DNA of 64,000 nt from CAUZIZ01 sp965219855 (lineage in GTDB: Bacteria > Acidobacteriota > UBA6911 > RPQK01 > JAJDTT01), in contig CBDCOR010000012.1 of assembly GCA_965219855.1 (NCBI GenBank), forward strand, positions 1,116,001 through 1,180,000, read 5' to 3'. The translations under genes and the position numbers were made by a program. The notes under the pieces were generated by a model, which was given only the letters and a program-made list of their open reading frames with translations, made no database searches and had not been told where the DNA came from. Of the stretch, positions 1-8,428 are shown piece after piece (within the stretch, counting starts at the first letter, position 1; each line of letters starts with the position of its first letter).

Positions 1-735
1 CAGTTGCGCCGCCACGGCCAGACTGAGGGGATCGCTCCACTGCGCGGAAGCTGCCAGCGCCTGCTCGGCATAGTGAGCCGTCTTGGACGCCACTTTGATC
101 AGATCGCGGTAACTGTCCAGGCGCTTCTTGCCGCGGCGGTTGCGGATGTTCAGGACGCGCCGCTTGGCCCGCCGCGTATGATCGACGAAGCCGATCCCTT
201 CCCGCTCCCGCAGCCGCCCCAGCGACTGGGTCACGACTCGAATGCCGTCGTACAACAGCTCACTGTCGAGCGGATAGTGGATGTTCGTCTCGACCGCCGT
301 GGCATCGACCCGAATCCGTTGGCCTTTTTCCAGACCCCGAGCCTGCGCCCAGAGCACCAAGTGGTCGTTGATCGCCTTCCAAGTCCCCGGCTCAATCTTC
401 CCCAGGTTCTCCGCCAGGGTGGCTTTGCTGATCGACGCCCCATAGGGCAAGCGACAGAACCTCTGACAGCTTTGCGAATCCACCAGATGAAACTCCAGCT
501 TGCGATAGCTGAACTGATGCAGCTGTTTGATGACGGCGCAACGCAGCACCTGCTCGGCCGTCAAACCGGGGGCGCCAACACCGGAATCGACCCTGTCAGA
601 GAGATCTTGTACTATCAGCTCCAGCGTCTGGGGATTGTCGTCCAGGATGCGCGAGATCACCTTCAATTCATGGGCCAGCTGGTGATCGGGCCATTGCGGG
701 GAAAGGGGGCGTTGTTTTTCATGCTTTTTACGCAT
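1..735 (-). CDS. Transposase, N-terminal part (DUF772-type, IS1182/ISNCY/IS5-like), runs off window
   Basis: The minus strand is open from an ATG at 735 to the window edge, about 245 codons, beginning MRKKHEKQRPLSPQWPDHQL. The residues HQFSYRKLEFHLVDSQSCQ, the stretch GLEKGQRIRVDATAVETNIH and the following basic region match the N-terminal half of DDE transposases with a DUF772-like domain. The Asp of VDATAVETN is the likely first catalytic residue; the rest of the DDE set lies outside the window. I cannot separate IS1182, ISNCY and IS5-like families from this half alone. The element's right end should lie between about 740 and 850, where I could not fix a terminal repeat. Confidence 0.8.
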   Translation of the reverse strand, partial: MRKKHEKQRPLSPQWPDHQLAHELKVISRILDDNPQTLELIVQDLSDRVDSGVGAPGLTAEQVLRCAVIKQLHQFSYRKLEFHLVDSQSCQRFCRLPYGASISKATLAENLGKIEPGTWKAINDHLVLWAQARGLEKGQRIRVDATAVETNIHYPLDSELLYDGIRVVTQSLGRLREREGIGFVDHTRRAKRRVLNIRNRRGKKRLDSYRDLIKVASKTAHYAEQALAASAQWSDPLSLAVAAQL

Positions 736-1204
736 CTTCGAACTCCTGAAATCGTCGTAAGTCGTTTTAGTCTAATTGTTTGCACCAAATAGTCTAGCAA
801 ACGGCCCTGACAGTTTCGGAGCTTGAAAAAGCCCTCTTTCCCCTTCCTTATCAATTACTTACACATTTCCGGACGGGCACTAGATAGTATGCTGTACGCA
901 ACCCCCGATGGGGTTGGAATCAAAGGTTCGGAAACCCCGGGCTGACAGACGGAATCCCTTCAGGATTCACGTAGATCCTCAAGAGGCAGATCTGTTGACA
1001 TGGATCGCCTTGACAGCCTCACCGTAGACCGCGCCCATCCACTTCGCTAGATTCAGCGTAAGGGTAAGCAGTAGGATACCTGCGCCCATTGCTACTACTA
1101 TCCAAGGACCTTCGAGTTCCCAACTGCCCCTGATCCGTCTCGAACCGCGAGAAAACCTCCCACTGAGGAGTTCCAGAACCAGTGGCAGGGGGACGTCCGG
1201 TCGT
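736..1204. other. Intergenic stretch, no gene seen
   Basis: This 470-base gap separates the edge transposase from rpiB. It contains the presumed end of the transposon (near 740-850) and a short reversed copy of the composite palindromic repeat (893-972). The remainder, about 975-1204, gives no open frame with recognisable protein similarity, no tRNA-like fold and no clear terminator. Confidence 0.6.
893..972 (-). repeat. Short reversed copy of the composite palindromic repeat
   Basis: The segment contains CAACCCCCGATGGGGTTG and GGTTCGGAAACCCCGGGCTG and ends in GAATCCCTTCAGGATTCAC. The last piece is the reverse complement of the start of the 245-base repeats at 20645-20889 and 59056-59300. 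It looks like a partial copy in the opposite orientation. Confidence 0.65.
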
Positions 1205-1657
1205 TCACGGTCGGGGCTCTGTCAGGCCAACTTTATCAATTTGTTCAATCCGTCGCTGATGGCGACCGCCCTCAAATTCAGTTTCAAGCCAGACGCCGAC
1301 GACCTGGAACGCTAGATTCTCGCTGAGCAGACGCTCGCCCAGGGCGAGCATATTGGCATCATTGTGCGAGCGGGCCAGGTGGGCTGACTCGACGCTCCAA
1401 CAAAGGGCGCATCGGACGCCCCTATACCGGTTCGCAACCATGGCTTCGCCGTTGCCGGAGCCACCGAGAACGATGCCTCGCTCACATTTCCCGGTTGCCA
1501 CCGCGCTAGCTGCGGCCCCAACGAATCTGGGATAGTCCACCGAATCACACGAATCCGTTCCGAAATCACGTACCTCGTGGCCCCGGTTCCGGAGAAGCTC
1601 TGCGATCCGCTGCTTGTAGCGGAAGCCAGCATGATCCGAGGCAATTGCGATGATCAC
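1205..1657 (-). CDS. rpiB: Ribose-5-phosphate isomerase B (RpiB/LacAB family)
   Basis: The 150-residue protein should interconvert ribose 5-phosphate and ribulose 5-phosphate in the cytosolic pentose phosphate pathway. The start MIIAIASDHAGFRYK carries the DHAG motif (residues 8-11), and length and sequence fit the RpiB/LacA/LacB family throughout. The active-site loop reads GGSGNGE (residues 65-71), as in mycobacterial-type RpiB where a Glu acts as base, rather than the CGTGIG-type loop with a catalytic Cys found in E. coli. LacA/LacB-type galactose-6-phosphate isomerase is an unlikely alternative because no tagatose genes are nearby. The gene stands alone, flanked by noncoding DNA on both sides. 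Confidence 0.92.
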   Translation of the reverse strand: MIIAIASDHAGFRYKQRIAELLRNRGHEVRDFGTDSCDSVDYPRFVGAAASAVATGKCERGIVLGGSGNGEAMVANRYRGVRCALCWSVESAHLARSHNDANMLALGERLLSENLAFQVVGVWLETEFEGGRHQRRIEQIDKVGLTEPRP

Positions 1658-1974
1658 CGATAGCTCCTCCTGATTGGGGAGTCAGATGTCCTTGAACGCC
1701 TCATGATATTCGATCGTGCCTGAGACGTCGAGAAAACCGGATTCGAGTTCGGCCAGCCTTTGCCGGGGTTTTCAGGGTTCGAATCTGGCCAGTATTAAAC
1801 CACAATTAGGTTTGGATCATTTCGGAGCTGAGAACCCGCCGCTTCAATGGTATTCTCTACTCCGTCTCACGGCACACGCCGATGAATCGCAGGAGTACGA
1901 TCCTCGAGGTGGGTGGCGTCCCGGCAATTCAGCTCGGACCAGGTCGACGGGACGCCCAGAAGGGATTCGGGAAC
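1658..1974. other. Intergenic region between divergent rpiB and cupin genes
   Basis: The two neighbouring genes are divergent, so both promoters should lie here. I see no convincing sigma-70 pair, no palindrome long enough to call an operator and no gene. A T-loop-like string near 1775 has no tRNA stems around it. An upstream in-frame extension of the cupin frame (from 1882) lacks family similarity and is treated as noncoding. Confidence 0.5.
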
Positions 1975-2334
1975 ATGCCTACGCTGATTGAGCAGCCCAC
2001 TGTGATTGAGGGAGCAGGAAACAAGCCGAAAAGGATTGAGGAGTACGCGGGAAGGGTGGCGTCCGCCCACGGGCAGGTCAGTGTGGCGCGGATGCAGTCT
2101 CCGCCGGGCTGGCAAGAGCCTGGCCAGGCACCCGACTTCGAAGAGATCACGGTGGTGTTGAAGGGACGGGTCCGGCTGGAGCATGCCAGCGGCATGCTCG
2201 AAGTCAAAGCGGGTCAGGCGGTCGTAACCGCGCCCGGTGAGTGGGTGCGATACAGCACGCCGGAAGGAGCCGAATACATCGCGGTGTGTCTCCCGGCCTT
2301 CTCCCCGGAGACGGTCCACAGAGACGAGGACTGA
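1975..2334 (+). CDS. Single-domain cupin protein
   Basis: This 119-residue protein begins MPTLIEQPTVIEGAGNKPKR. It has the glycine/proline-spaced strands of a small cupin beta barrel: APDFEEITVVLKGRVRLEH for the first motif and VKAGQAVVTAPGEWVRYSTP for the second. The usual His metal ligands of motif 1 are poorly kept (EE instead of HxH), so metal binding is doubtful. The ATG at 1975 was chosen because the 31 codons upstream in the same frame have no family character. Related cupins include EutQ-like and anti-sigma-like proteins; substrate and role cannot be told. The DUF5522 gene follows 58 bases downstream on the same strand and may be co-transcribed. Confidence 0.75.
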   Translation: MPTLIEQPTVIEGAGNKPKRIEEYAGRVASAHGQVSVARMQSPPGWQEPGQAPDFEEITVVLKGRVRLEHASGMLEVKAGQAVVTAPGEWVRYSTPEGAEYIAVCLPAFSPETVHRDED

Positions 2335-2392
2335 GTTCAACTGCCGGATCGCCTGGAGTCCAATGTCAGGGTGAAAACGGTGGATTCATTCG

Positions 2393-2608
2393 ATGGCTCA
2401 GAAAGCTGAAGAAACCGGACCAGTAGGAGGATCCTCCAGGGATCCCGCAGGGGTTGAGACGAGCAGTTCAACGGAAATCCTCGAAGGGCGTGATTTCTAC
2501 TGGGAGAATGGCCTGGTGGTCATGACTGCTGAGTTCCTGAGGCGCCGCGGTTATTGCTGCGAGTCTGGGTGTCGGCACTGTCCGTATGCAGCGAAAGCGG
2601 GTGCCTGA
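2393..2608 (+). CDS. Small Cys-rich DUF5522-family protein
   Basis: The 71-residue protein has a poorly conserved N-terminal third and a strongly patterned C-terminus: FYWENGLVVMTAEFLRRRGY followed by CCESGCRHCPY. This is the signature of the DUF5522 family, small proteins of unknown function with a Cys cluster (CC-x3-C-x2-C) likely to bind a metal. It lies just after the cupin gene on the same strand. Nothing in the sequence shows its partner or reaction. Confidence 0.8.
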   Translation: MAQKAEETGPVGGSSRDPAGVETSSSTEILEGRDFYWENGLVVMTAEFLRRRGYCCESGCRHCPYAAKAGA

Positions 2609-2687
2609 TCTAAGACTTCGACAAGAATAGACTGGGCGGTGTTATTGACACGCCCCATCACGCCCCATGACGAAGGTAGTTATGGGC

Positions 2688-2743
2688 GTAGGACGGGCAT
2701 TCCTGCCCGTCGAGAACACTGACGGGCAAGAGTGCCCATCCTA
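2688..2743. repeat. Palindromic GGACGGGCATTCCTGCCCGTC-type repeat
   Basis: Two arms of about 23 bases, GGACGGGCATTCCTGCCCGT and GACGGGCAAGAGTGCCCATC, are reverse complements with about four mismatches around a short spacer (GAGAACACT). It lies between the convergent DUF5522 gene and the decarboxylase pseudogene, where it could act as a bidirectional terminator or a REP-like element. It occurs once in this window; from memory such sequences recur in related environmental genomes. Confidence 0.65.
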
Positions 2744-2758
2744 TCTACTCAAGCTTTC

Positions 2759-3179
2759 TCATGAGCTGCCATCGGTGGCTTCGTGCAGCTCGCGTCCGAG
2801 ATCCACAATCACTCCGGGAAGTTCATCGACATCTGCCACGGTGGTGTTGAAGTTCACGATACAGGCCCGCAGCGCGTACTTGCCTCGGATGACTGCGTTG
2901 GATACAAACGCCGCACCGCTCTTTTCCAACCGATCCCAGAACGGCCGACGCCTCCTGACCCTTTGAGGGAAGGGACGCGTTGGCTTTCAGCTTGTCCCGA
3001 ACCGTCTCTGGTCCCTGGCCCGGTGTCACTGGACGGTCGGGAAGACCCGCGAGCAGTTCGGCGATCCGGTCGACCAGTCGGTGCCCGGCTGTTCGAAACT
3101 CCTCGGCGGAAAGGGCGAGGGGGACCTCATCCGGGCTGCGGCTGTGCCGAAGCGCTGGTGGAGGGACTTCGATGTTCAT
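2759..3179 (-). pseudogene. PLP-dependent (aromatic-amino-acid-type) decarboxylase, middle deleted
   Basis: The ATG at 3179 overlaps the stop of the upstream deacetylase (ATGA), so the pair was once translationally coupled. The first 75 codons (LSAEEFRTAGHRLVDRIAEL, then LPDRPVTPGQGPETVR) match the N-terminus of group II PLP decarboxylases. From about 2945 a different frame encodes a typical C-terminus (FWDRLEKSGAAFVSNAV, YALRACIVNFNTTVADVDEL) ending at TGA 2759-2761. Intact relatives are about 480 residues, so some 350 residues, including the PLP lysine, are missing and the junction is out of frame. The product cannot be an active enzyme. Confidence 0.8.
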
Positions 3180-3994
3180 TCGGATTCCTGGTTTCGTAGC
3201 CCCTCGAACAAGTCTGTCTCAGGGGTGCGTCCGCCGTTTACACTGCTGAAGACGCGATAGTAGCTCTGCAGGCCCCAGAGGCTCTCATGCTGCTCGTCTG
3301 AGACGTCAGCGAGTCCGGGATAACCTGGGAGTTGTGTCTGGTGATACCGGATGGCTCTCCACACGGTGGGCCAATACTGACGTGCATCGATTCGGGTCGT
3401 GATCGACCATTCTGGCCACTGGACCGCTTCTCGGACCTCTCCGTCCACGGTGCTCGCGAGCTTCTTGAAGGCCGCCTGGTATGCCTCCCAGGTCTCCGGT
3501 CCCCAGGCCAGGTAGTAGAGTTTGGAGACGGCATGGGGGGGTGAGCTGGTGTCGCCGAGGGATGGGTTCGCTGCAGCGAAAACTGCCGCCGTCGAGAATT
3601 GGCAGATCGCGATGTGATCCGGGTGGCCGTAGGCACTGTCGTGGGCAAAAGTCAACACGACCTGGGGACGGACCCGCTGGATAAGTGAAGCGAGTTCTGA
3701 GATGACGACAGTGGGTGCCGCTCGATCCAGGGCCGCATCCATGTAGTCAAGAACCGAGAGGGAATGGATGCCCAGTTCGCTGGCAGCGGCCTGGAGTTCG
3801 GCCTCACGGATCCTACCGAGTGATTCCGGGCCCGGGTGGGGGCCCTCGCCGCCGTGGCGTCCGGCCTGTCCACGCGTGGCTGTGACTACATGGGTTTCGA
3901 CTCCCTCGGAGGAATATTTAGCCAGAGTACCCCCGAAGCCGAGGGACTCATCGTCGGGATGGGCTAGTAGTGCCATTAGTTTCAGTTTCGTCAT
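3176..3994 (-). CDS. LmbE/PIG-L family N-deacetylase (BshB/MshB-like)
   Basis: The 272-residue protein has the family's zinc-binding AHPDDE motif at residues 11-16 and GHPDH at 123-127. It should hydrolyse an N-acetyl group from a sugar or sugar conjugate, as the bacillithiol and mycothiol deacetylases do; the substrate is unknown. The ATG at 3994 is used because residues upstream of it in the same frame are low-complexity and unlike the family, and the AHPDDE motif normally lies about ten residues from the N-terminus. Its stop overlaps the start of the broken decarboxylase gene, suggesting a former two-gene operon. The C-terminal extension after residue 200 (QYWPTVWRAIRYHQTQLPGY) is typical of larger LmbE proteins. 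Confidence 0.88.
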   Translation of the reverse strand: MTKLKLMALLAHPDDESLGFGGTLAKYSSEGVETHVVTATRGQAGRHGGEGPHPGPESLGRIREAELQAAASELGIHSLSVLDYMDAALDRAAPTVVISELASLIQRVRPQVVLTFAHDSAYGHPDHIAICQFSTAAVFAAANPSLGDTSSPPHAVSKLYYLAWGPETWEAYQAAFKKLASTVDGEVREAVQWPEWSITTRIDARQYWPTVWRAIRYHQTQLPGYPGLADVSDEQHESLWGLQSYYRVFSSVNGGRTPETDLFEGLRNQESE

Positions 3995-4171
3995 GTTAGA
4001 TCTCGCTCTTTGCTTCTTGCACCGGATTGGAGTGAAGGTTTGATTTGGTCCTGAGGAGAGGGTGCTACTGTCCGGCTCTCTCCTTGGAAACGGGGCTCCC
4101 TTTGCTGACAAGTCAAGTCGTTCGAGGCTCTGTCGGATCGGTAATGGTTGGGGCGATTGGGCTGGCTACAC

Positions 4172-5653
4172 TCAGGCTAATGCTTTTTGGATCACGTTGC
4201 CCCGTTGGCCTGTCAGGCGTTCTTCCAGGCCGTGGTAGAAGTAGGTCAGCTTCTTGTGATCGAGGCCCATTAAGTGAAGTATCGTGGCGTGAAAGTCTGA
4301 GACGTGGTAGGGGTCTTCCACGGCCTTGAAACCTAGCTCGTCGGTGGATCCAATGGTTTGGCCGCCCTTGACACCGGCACCCGCCAGCCACATGCTGAAG
4401 CCATACCAATTGTGATCTCGACCTGGTTTGCCAACGCCTTCGCTGGTGGGTGTTCGGCCGAATTCGCCTCCCCAGACGATCAGGGTCTCGTCCCAGAGGC
4501 CGGAGCGTTTGAGATCGGTAATCAGAGCCGCCATGGGCTGATCGGTTTCTCCTCCGTGAAGCTTGTGGTTGGTGATGCAGTCGACATGGCCGTCCCAGGT
4601 TTCCGGTCCGTGACCCCCTCCGGAGTAAAGCTGGACGAAGCGGACACCCTTTCCAATCAGGCGGCGGGCGATCAGACATTTGCGACCAAAGTCACTCGTC
4701 AGATTGTTGTTCAAACCGTACATTTCCCGGGTCTTCTCGTCTTCCTTGTCGAGATCGACGACCTCGGCGGCCGAAGTCTGCATACGATAAGCCAATTCAT
4801 AGGAGTAGATGCGTGCGGCCAGTTCGGATTCCTGCTCCCGGGAACTCAGATGTTCTTTATTCAAGCGATTTAGAAGGTCCAGAGAGTGGCGCTGCCGGCG
4901 CTCGCTGACGTCATCGGGAGTTGCCAGGTCCAGAAGCGGACTCCCTTTGCTGCGAAACAGCGTTCCTTGGTAGGCGGCCGGCATGAAGCCTGCCGACCAG
5001 CTGGCAGAGCCACCGATGGGCCCTCCTCTGGGGTCAGCCATCACCACGAAACTGGGCAGATCTTCGCTCTGCGTACCCAATCCGTAGCTCAGCCAGGAGC
5101 CCAGGCTGGGCTTCCCGATGATGACGCTGCCCGTGTTCATCTGCATGACCCCTGAAGCGTGGGCGGCGGTGTCGGTGTAGAGGGATCTCACCACGCAAAG
5201 GTCGTCGGCGTGCTGGGAGAGGTGTGGGTAGATGCTGCTGATCTCCAGTCCGCTCTGACCGTGCTTCTTGAAGGGGAAGGGAGATTGCATCAGATAGCCG
5301 ATGGGACGATTGTTCGAGCCAACAGACAGGGCGCCCTGGTAGGGCTGCCCATCGTATTTGGTCAAGGCGGGCTTGGGATCGAAGAGGTCTATATGGCTGG
5401 GTCCCCCGTTCATGAAGAAGAAGATGACGTGCTTCGCTTTGACCGGGAAATGGGAGGGTTTGGGAGCGAGGAGTGTCGCGGCCGACTTTCCAGTGGAAGT
5501 CGCCTGAGCCGACTGAAGAAAGAATCCGTCACTGGAGAGCAGATCGATCAGGGCAAGACCGGCGAAGCCTCCCCCTACCTCCCACAAGAACTCCCTTCGG
5601 GTGCGGCCACAGGGCGTGTGATTGGGACTAAAGCGCTTACTTTCTTGTGACAT
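4172..5653 (-). CDS. DUF1501 family protein with Tat-type signal
   Basis: The 493-residue protein starts with a twin-arginine signal (TRREFLWEVGGGFAGLALID, residues about 18-37), so export in folded form is likely. It then shows DUF1501 features: HVIFFFMNGGPSHIDLFDPK, the central GKPSLGSWLSYGLGTQSEDLP, and FGRTPTSEG near the C-terminus. The fold belongs to the alkaline-phosphatase/sulfatase-like group, but the reaction is not established. It lies 8 bases after the PSD1 gene, the usual arrangement in Planctomycetota, Verrucomicrobiota and some Acidobacteriota, where the pair is thought to handle polymeric carbohydrates. Confidence 0.93.
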   Translation of the reverse strand: MSQESKRFSPNHTPCGRTRREFLWEVGGGFAGLALIDLLSSDGFFLQSAQATSTGKSAATLLAPKPSHFPVKAKHVIFFFMNGGPSHIDLFDPKPALTKYDGQPYQGALSVGSNNRPIGYLMQSPFPFKKHGQSGLEISSIYPHLSQHADDLCVVRSLYTDTAAHASGVMQMNTGSVIIGKPSLGSWLSYGLGTQSEDLPSFVVMADPRGGPIGGSASWSAGFMPAAYQGTLFRSKGSPLLDLATPDDVSERRQRHSLDLLNRLNKEHLSSREQESELAARIYSYELAYRMQTSAAEVVDLDKEDEKTREMYGLNNNLTSDFGRKCLIARRLIGKGVRFVQLYSGGGHGPETWDGHVDCITNHKLHGGETDQPMAALITDLKRSGLWDETLIVWGGEFGRTPTSEGVGKPGRDHNWYGFSMWLAGAGVKGGQTIGSTDELGFKAVEDPYHVSDFHATILHLMGLDHKKLTYFYHGLEERLTGQRGNVIQKALA

Positions 5654-5661
5654 TGCTTTAC

Positions 5662-8184
5662 CTAATCAGGGTAGACAAACTCGTTGAGGTTGAACATCAC
5701 CCGGCACATTTGATGCAGAGCGGCACGGCGTACCTCAGCGCGATCGTTGACTTTGGACGATTCCCACAGACTTGCCTCCATCTCCCGGCGAAGAAAGTCC
5801 AGCATCGCCTCTTGTTCCTGTCGGGTGGCAGGACGGCTCAGGGCCAGTCTGTAGGCGCGCTCGATCAGCCTATCGAAATCCAGGCCTACCTCGCCGATCA
5901 GACGCTCGGCGAAGTAGTGGGACTGGTGGGTTATGAAATCGCTGTTGAACAGTGTCAGAGCCTGGGGAGCGACACTGGTCACGGCTCGCTTGGAAGAACT
6001 GCGGGAGGTATCGCAGAAGTCCAGTACCTCCAGCATCGGGATGATCATGAGGCGTTTGATGAAGGCGTAGATGGTACGGCGCGATGCCTCAGCCTCTTCC
6101 GATGGCTTCCAGATCTCGTCGGGGTCGGGATGGCCCTCCAGCGCTGCCGGTGGGACCTGCGGCAGCATACTGGGACCGAACATCTTTCGGTTCAAGCGTC
6201 CGCTGACGGCTAGAATCGAGTCGCGGATGACCTCCACCTCCAGCCGAGTGTAGGGAAATCGCCAGAGCAACCGGTTCTCGGGGTCCTGCTCGCGATAGGC
6301 AGGGAGACCGCTCTTGCTCATGCGGTAGCTATTACTGGTCATGATCAGCTGGTGCAGCTTCTTCAGCGACCAGCCGTGATCGATGAACCAGTTCGCCAGC
6401 CAATCCAACAACTGGGGATGCGTCGGTTTCTGACCGATGGCTCCAAAATCATTGGCGCTGCGGACCAGGCCCTCGCCGAAGTGAAATTGCCAAACGCGGT
6501 TGACGATGACTCGCGCCGTCAGGGGGTTCTGGGGACTGGCGATCCAAGTTGCAAGCGTCAGTCGGCGAAGGCTGGTCGCTCCGGGGTCCGGAAAGGCGGG
6601 CTCTGGATCGGCTAGTACGGCCGGAACCCTGGGGAAAACGACTGGTCCGGGCGTGGCGGCTCTGCCCCGAAACAGAAGATGCGTCGGACCAGGAAGCTTG
6701 GGCTCGTGCATGAAGTAGGCATGTTCGAGGTCGGGAGTCGCCTTCCGCAGAATGTCGATTTTCTCCTCCAGGAGGTGGATCTCCTCCAGGGTCTTTACAG
6801 GCAGTGCGGCCGCGACTTGGGGCACCAACTTCTCGGAATGTTGCCGGACAATTTTCTTCTGCTCGTCCGTCCGCTCCTTGGGATCAGTCAGAAATGCCTG
6901 GCGGGCTTCTTCGGGAAGGCCACTCTGATCGCTCCGTAGGAAACTGAGCCGGAAGTCTGCGCGCAGGCGCTCGATCTCCTGGGCCAGGGGGTCGATCTCG
7001 GCATCCCGAGCAGCCAGTCGATCCAATTGCTCTCGCGTCCCAATCGGCAATTCCTTCTCTCGACGGCCGTTACGCGGTCGCTGGAGGCCGTCGAAGATAG
7101 CGACCATGCGGTAGTAGTCGCGCTGAGTGATCGGATCGAACTTGTGGTCGTGGCATCGGGCACAGCCCAGGGTCATGCCCAGAAAAACCTCGGAGGTCGT
7201 CCTCACGATGTCGTCAAGCTGATCGAATCGGTCCTGGTCAAAGTCAGCGGGTTCGTCGTCCCAGGGCCCGAGTCGTGCGAACCCGGTTGCAATCATGGTT
7301 TCGGCCGAGGAATCCGGCAGCTCATCCCCTGCCAGCTGCTCCAGAATGAAGCGATCGTAGGGCTTGTCCTGGTTCAGGGAACGGATGACGTAGTCACGAT
7401 ACTTCCAGACGCTGGGCTTGGTACCATCCCGCTCGTATCCGTTGGTTTCAGCATAGCGAACCAGGTCGAGCCAGTGTCGGCCCCATCGCTCCCCGTAACC
7501 GGGGCGTGTCAGAAGCTCTGCTATCAGCTCGTCGAAGCGTTGGGGTGTGGGAGCATCGAGAATCTGCTCTTGCTCGTCCAGCGTCGGAGGCAGCCCGATG
7601 AGATCCAGGTAGATTCGCCTGAGAAGAGCTCTGGGAGTGGCTGGATTTGACGGTTTCCAACCTCGCTTCTCCAGCTTCTCCAGGACGAAGGCGTCAATCG
7701 GATTGCGGACCCAGTCCGGATTGCTCACGCTGGGGATCGGAGGAGGGAGAACGGGCTGAAACGACCAGTGTGACGAGCGACCTGCTTGAACTTCGTCAGC
7801 TGATGTCTGCTCCGAATAGTGGGCACCCTGATCGATCCACGTCCGCAGCAGGCCGACCTGCTCTTCCGAAAGACGGTCCCCCTGGGGTGGCATCACGATC
7901 TTCGGATCTGCCCCGGACACATAACGTATCAGTCGGCTCCCACCGCTGTTACCTGGAATCAGGGCGGGCGCACCGGATTCACCCCCTTGGAGGGCTCCGG
8001 GACGATGGTCCAGACGCAGACCGTGTATCTGGACCGCTTGGCCATGGCAGCCATAACACTGATTGCTCAAGATGGGCAGGATCTGTTGTGTGAAGTCGAT
8101 ATTCGTGTCGGTGGGAGCTGGCAGACTCTTGCCAGCGGTCCCATGGGTAAGGATCACCCCTAGTAGGAGCGAAGCCGTCAACAA
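5662..8184 (-). CDS. PSD1 / planctomycete cytochrome c domain protein (DUF1549-DUF1553)
   Basis: The 840-residue exported protein has an N-terminal signal (MLTASLLLGVILTHGTAG). A cytochrome-c-like PSCyt1 segment follows with one haem motif, CYGCH, then the heme-region phrase VMPPQGDRLSEEQVGLLRTW. DUF1549 begins with VRNPIDAFVLEKLEKRGW and LIGLPPT; DUF1553 includes LTARVIVNRVWQFHFGEGLV and PTHPQLLDWLANWF. The length is normal for the family. It is the first gene of a two-gene unit with the DUF1501 gene 8 bases downstream. The molecular role is unproven; such pairs are associated with periplasmic polysaccharide use. The gene is divergent from the sugar-hydrolase-like pseudogene at 8429, so promoters for both should lie in 8185-8428. 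Confidence 0.93.
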   Translation of the reverse strand: MLTASLLLGVILTHGTAGKSLPAPTDTNIDFTQQILPILSNQCYGCHGQAVQIHGLRLDHRPGALQGGESGAPALIPGNSGGSRLIRYVSGADPKIVMPPQGDRLSEEQVGLLRTWIDQGAHYSEQTSADEVQAGRSSHWSFQPVLPPPIPSVSNPDWVRNPIDAFVLEKLEKRGWKPSNPATPRALLRRIYLDLIGLPPTLDEQEQILDAPTPQRFDELIAELLTRPGYGERWGRHWLDLVRYAETNGYERDGTKPSVWKYRDYVIRSLNQDKPYDRFILEQLAGDELPDSSAETMIATGFARLGPWDDEPADFDQDRFDQLDDIVRTTSEVFLGMTLGCARCHDHKFDPITQRDYYRMVAIFDGLQRPRNGRREKELPIGTREQLDRLAARDAEIDPLAQEIERLRADFRLSFLRSDQSGLPEEARQAFLTDPKERTDEQKKIVRQHSEKLVPQVAAALPVKTLEEIHLLEEKIDILRKATPDLEHAYFMHEPKLPGPTHLLFRGRAATPGPVVFPRVPAVLADPEPAFPDPGATSLRRLTLATWIASPQNPLTARVIVNRVWQFHFGEGLVRSANDFGAIGQKPTHPQLLDWLANWFIDHGWSLKKLHQLIMTSNSYRMSKSGLPAYREQDPENRLLWRFPYTRLEVEVIRDSILAVSGRLNRKMFGPSMLPQVPPAALEGHPDPDEIWKPSEEAEASRRTIYAFIKRLMIIPMLEVLDFCDTSRSSSKRAVTSVAPQALTLFNSDFITHQSHYFAERLIGEVGLDFDRLIERAYRLALSRPATRQEQEAMLDFLRREMEASLWESSKVNDRAEVRRAALHQMCRVMFNLNEFVYPD

Positions 8185-8428
8185 CTGTCTGGGAATCGCT
8201 TTTTGAAGTCGAATAAGGACAATGCTAGTCCAAGAGATTTCGTTCAGTCAAATCAATACGTCTTGCGTCCACCGGGAGTAGGACCGCCGTGTGAAGTCGG
8301 CAACTCCTTGTCGTTGTTGTCGAGGATGCCGGCGCGTCCTTGGCTTGTACTGGAACTTTTGTCAGAATCCCTCCGGTAAACGGGGTGTGCTCGACGGTGT
8401 AACCATTCAAGGAAAGGCAAGAGAAACT

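Noticed and set aside
893..972. Possible CRISPR array from repeated GC-rich palindromes here and at 20.6, 47.7 and 59.1 kb
   Set aside because: Repeats are not regularly spaced with unique spacers; each copy is one fixed composite unit and no cas gene is present.
1775..1792. tRNA-like T-loop string (GGGTTCGAATCTGG)
   Set aside because: No acceptor, D or anticodon stems can be built around it.
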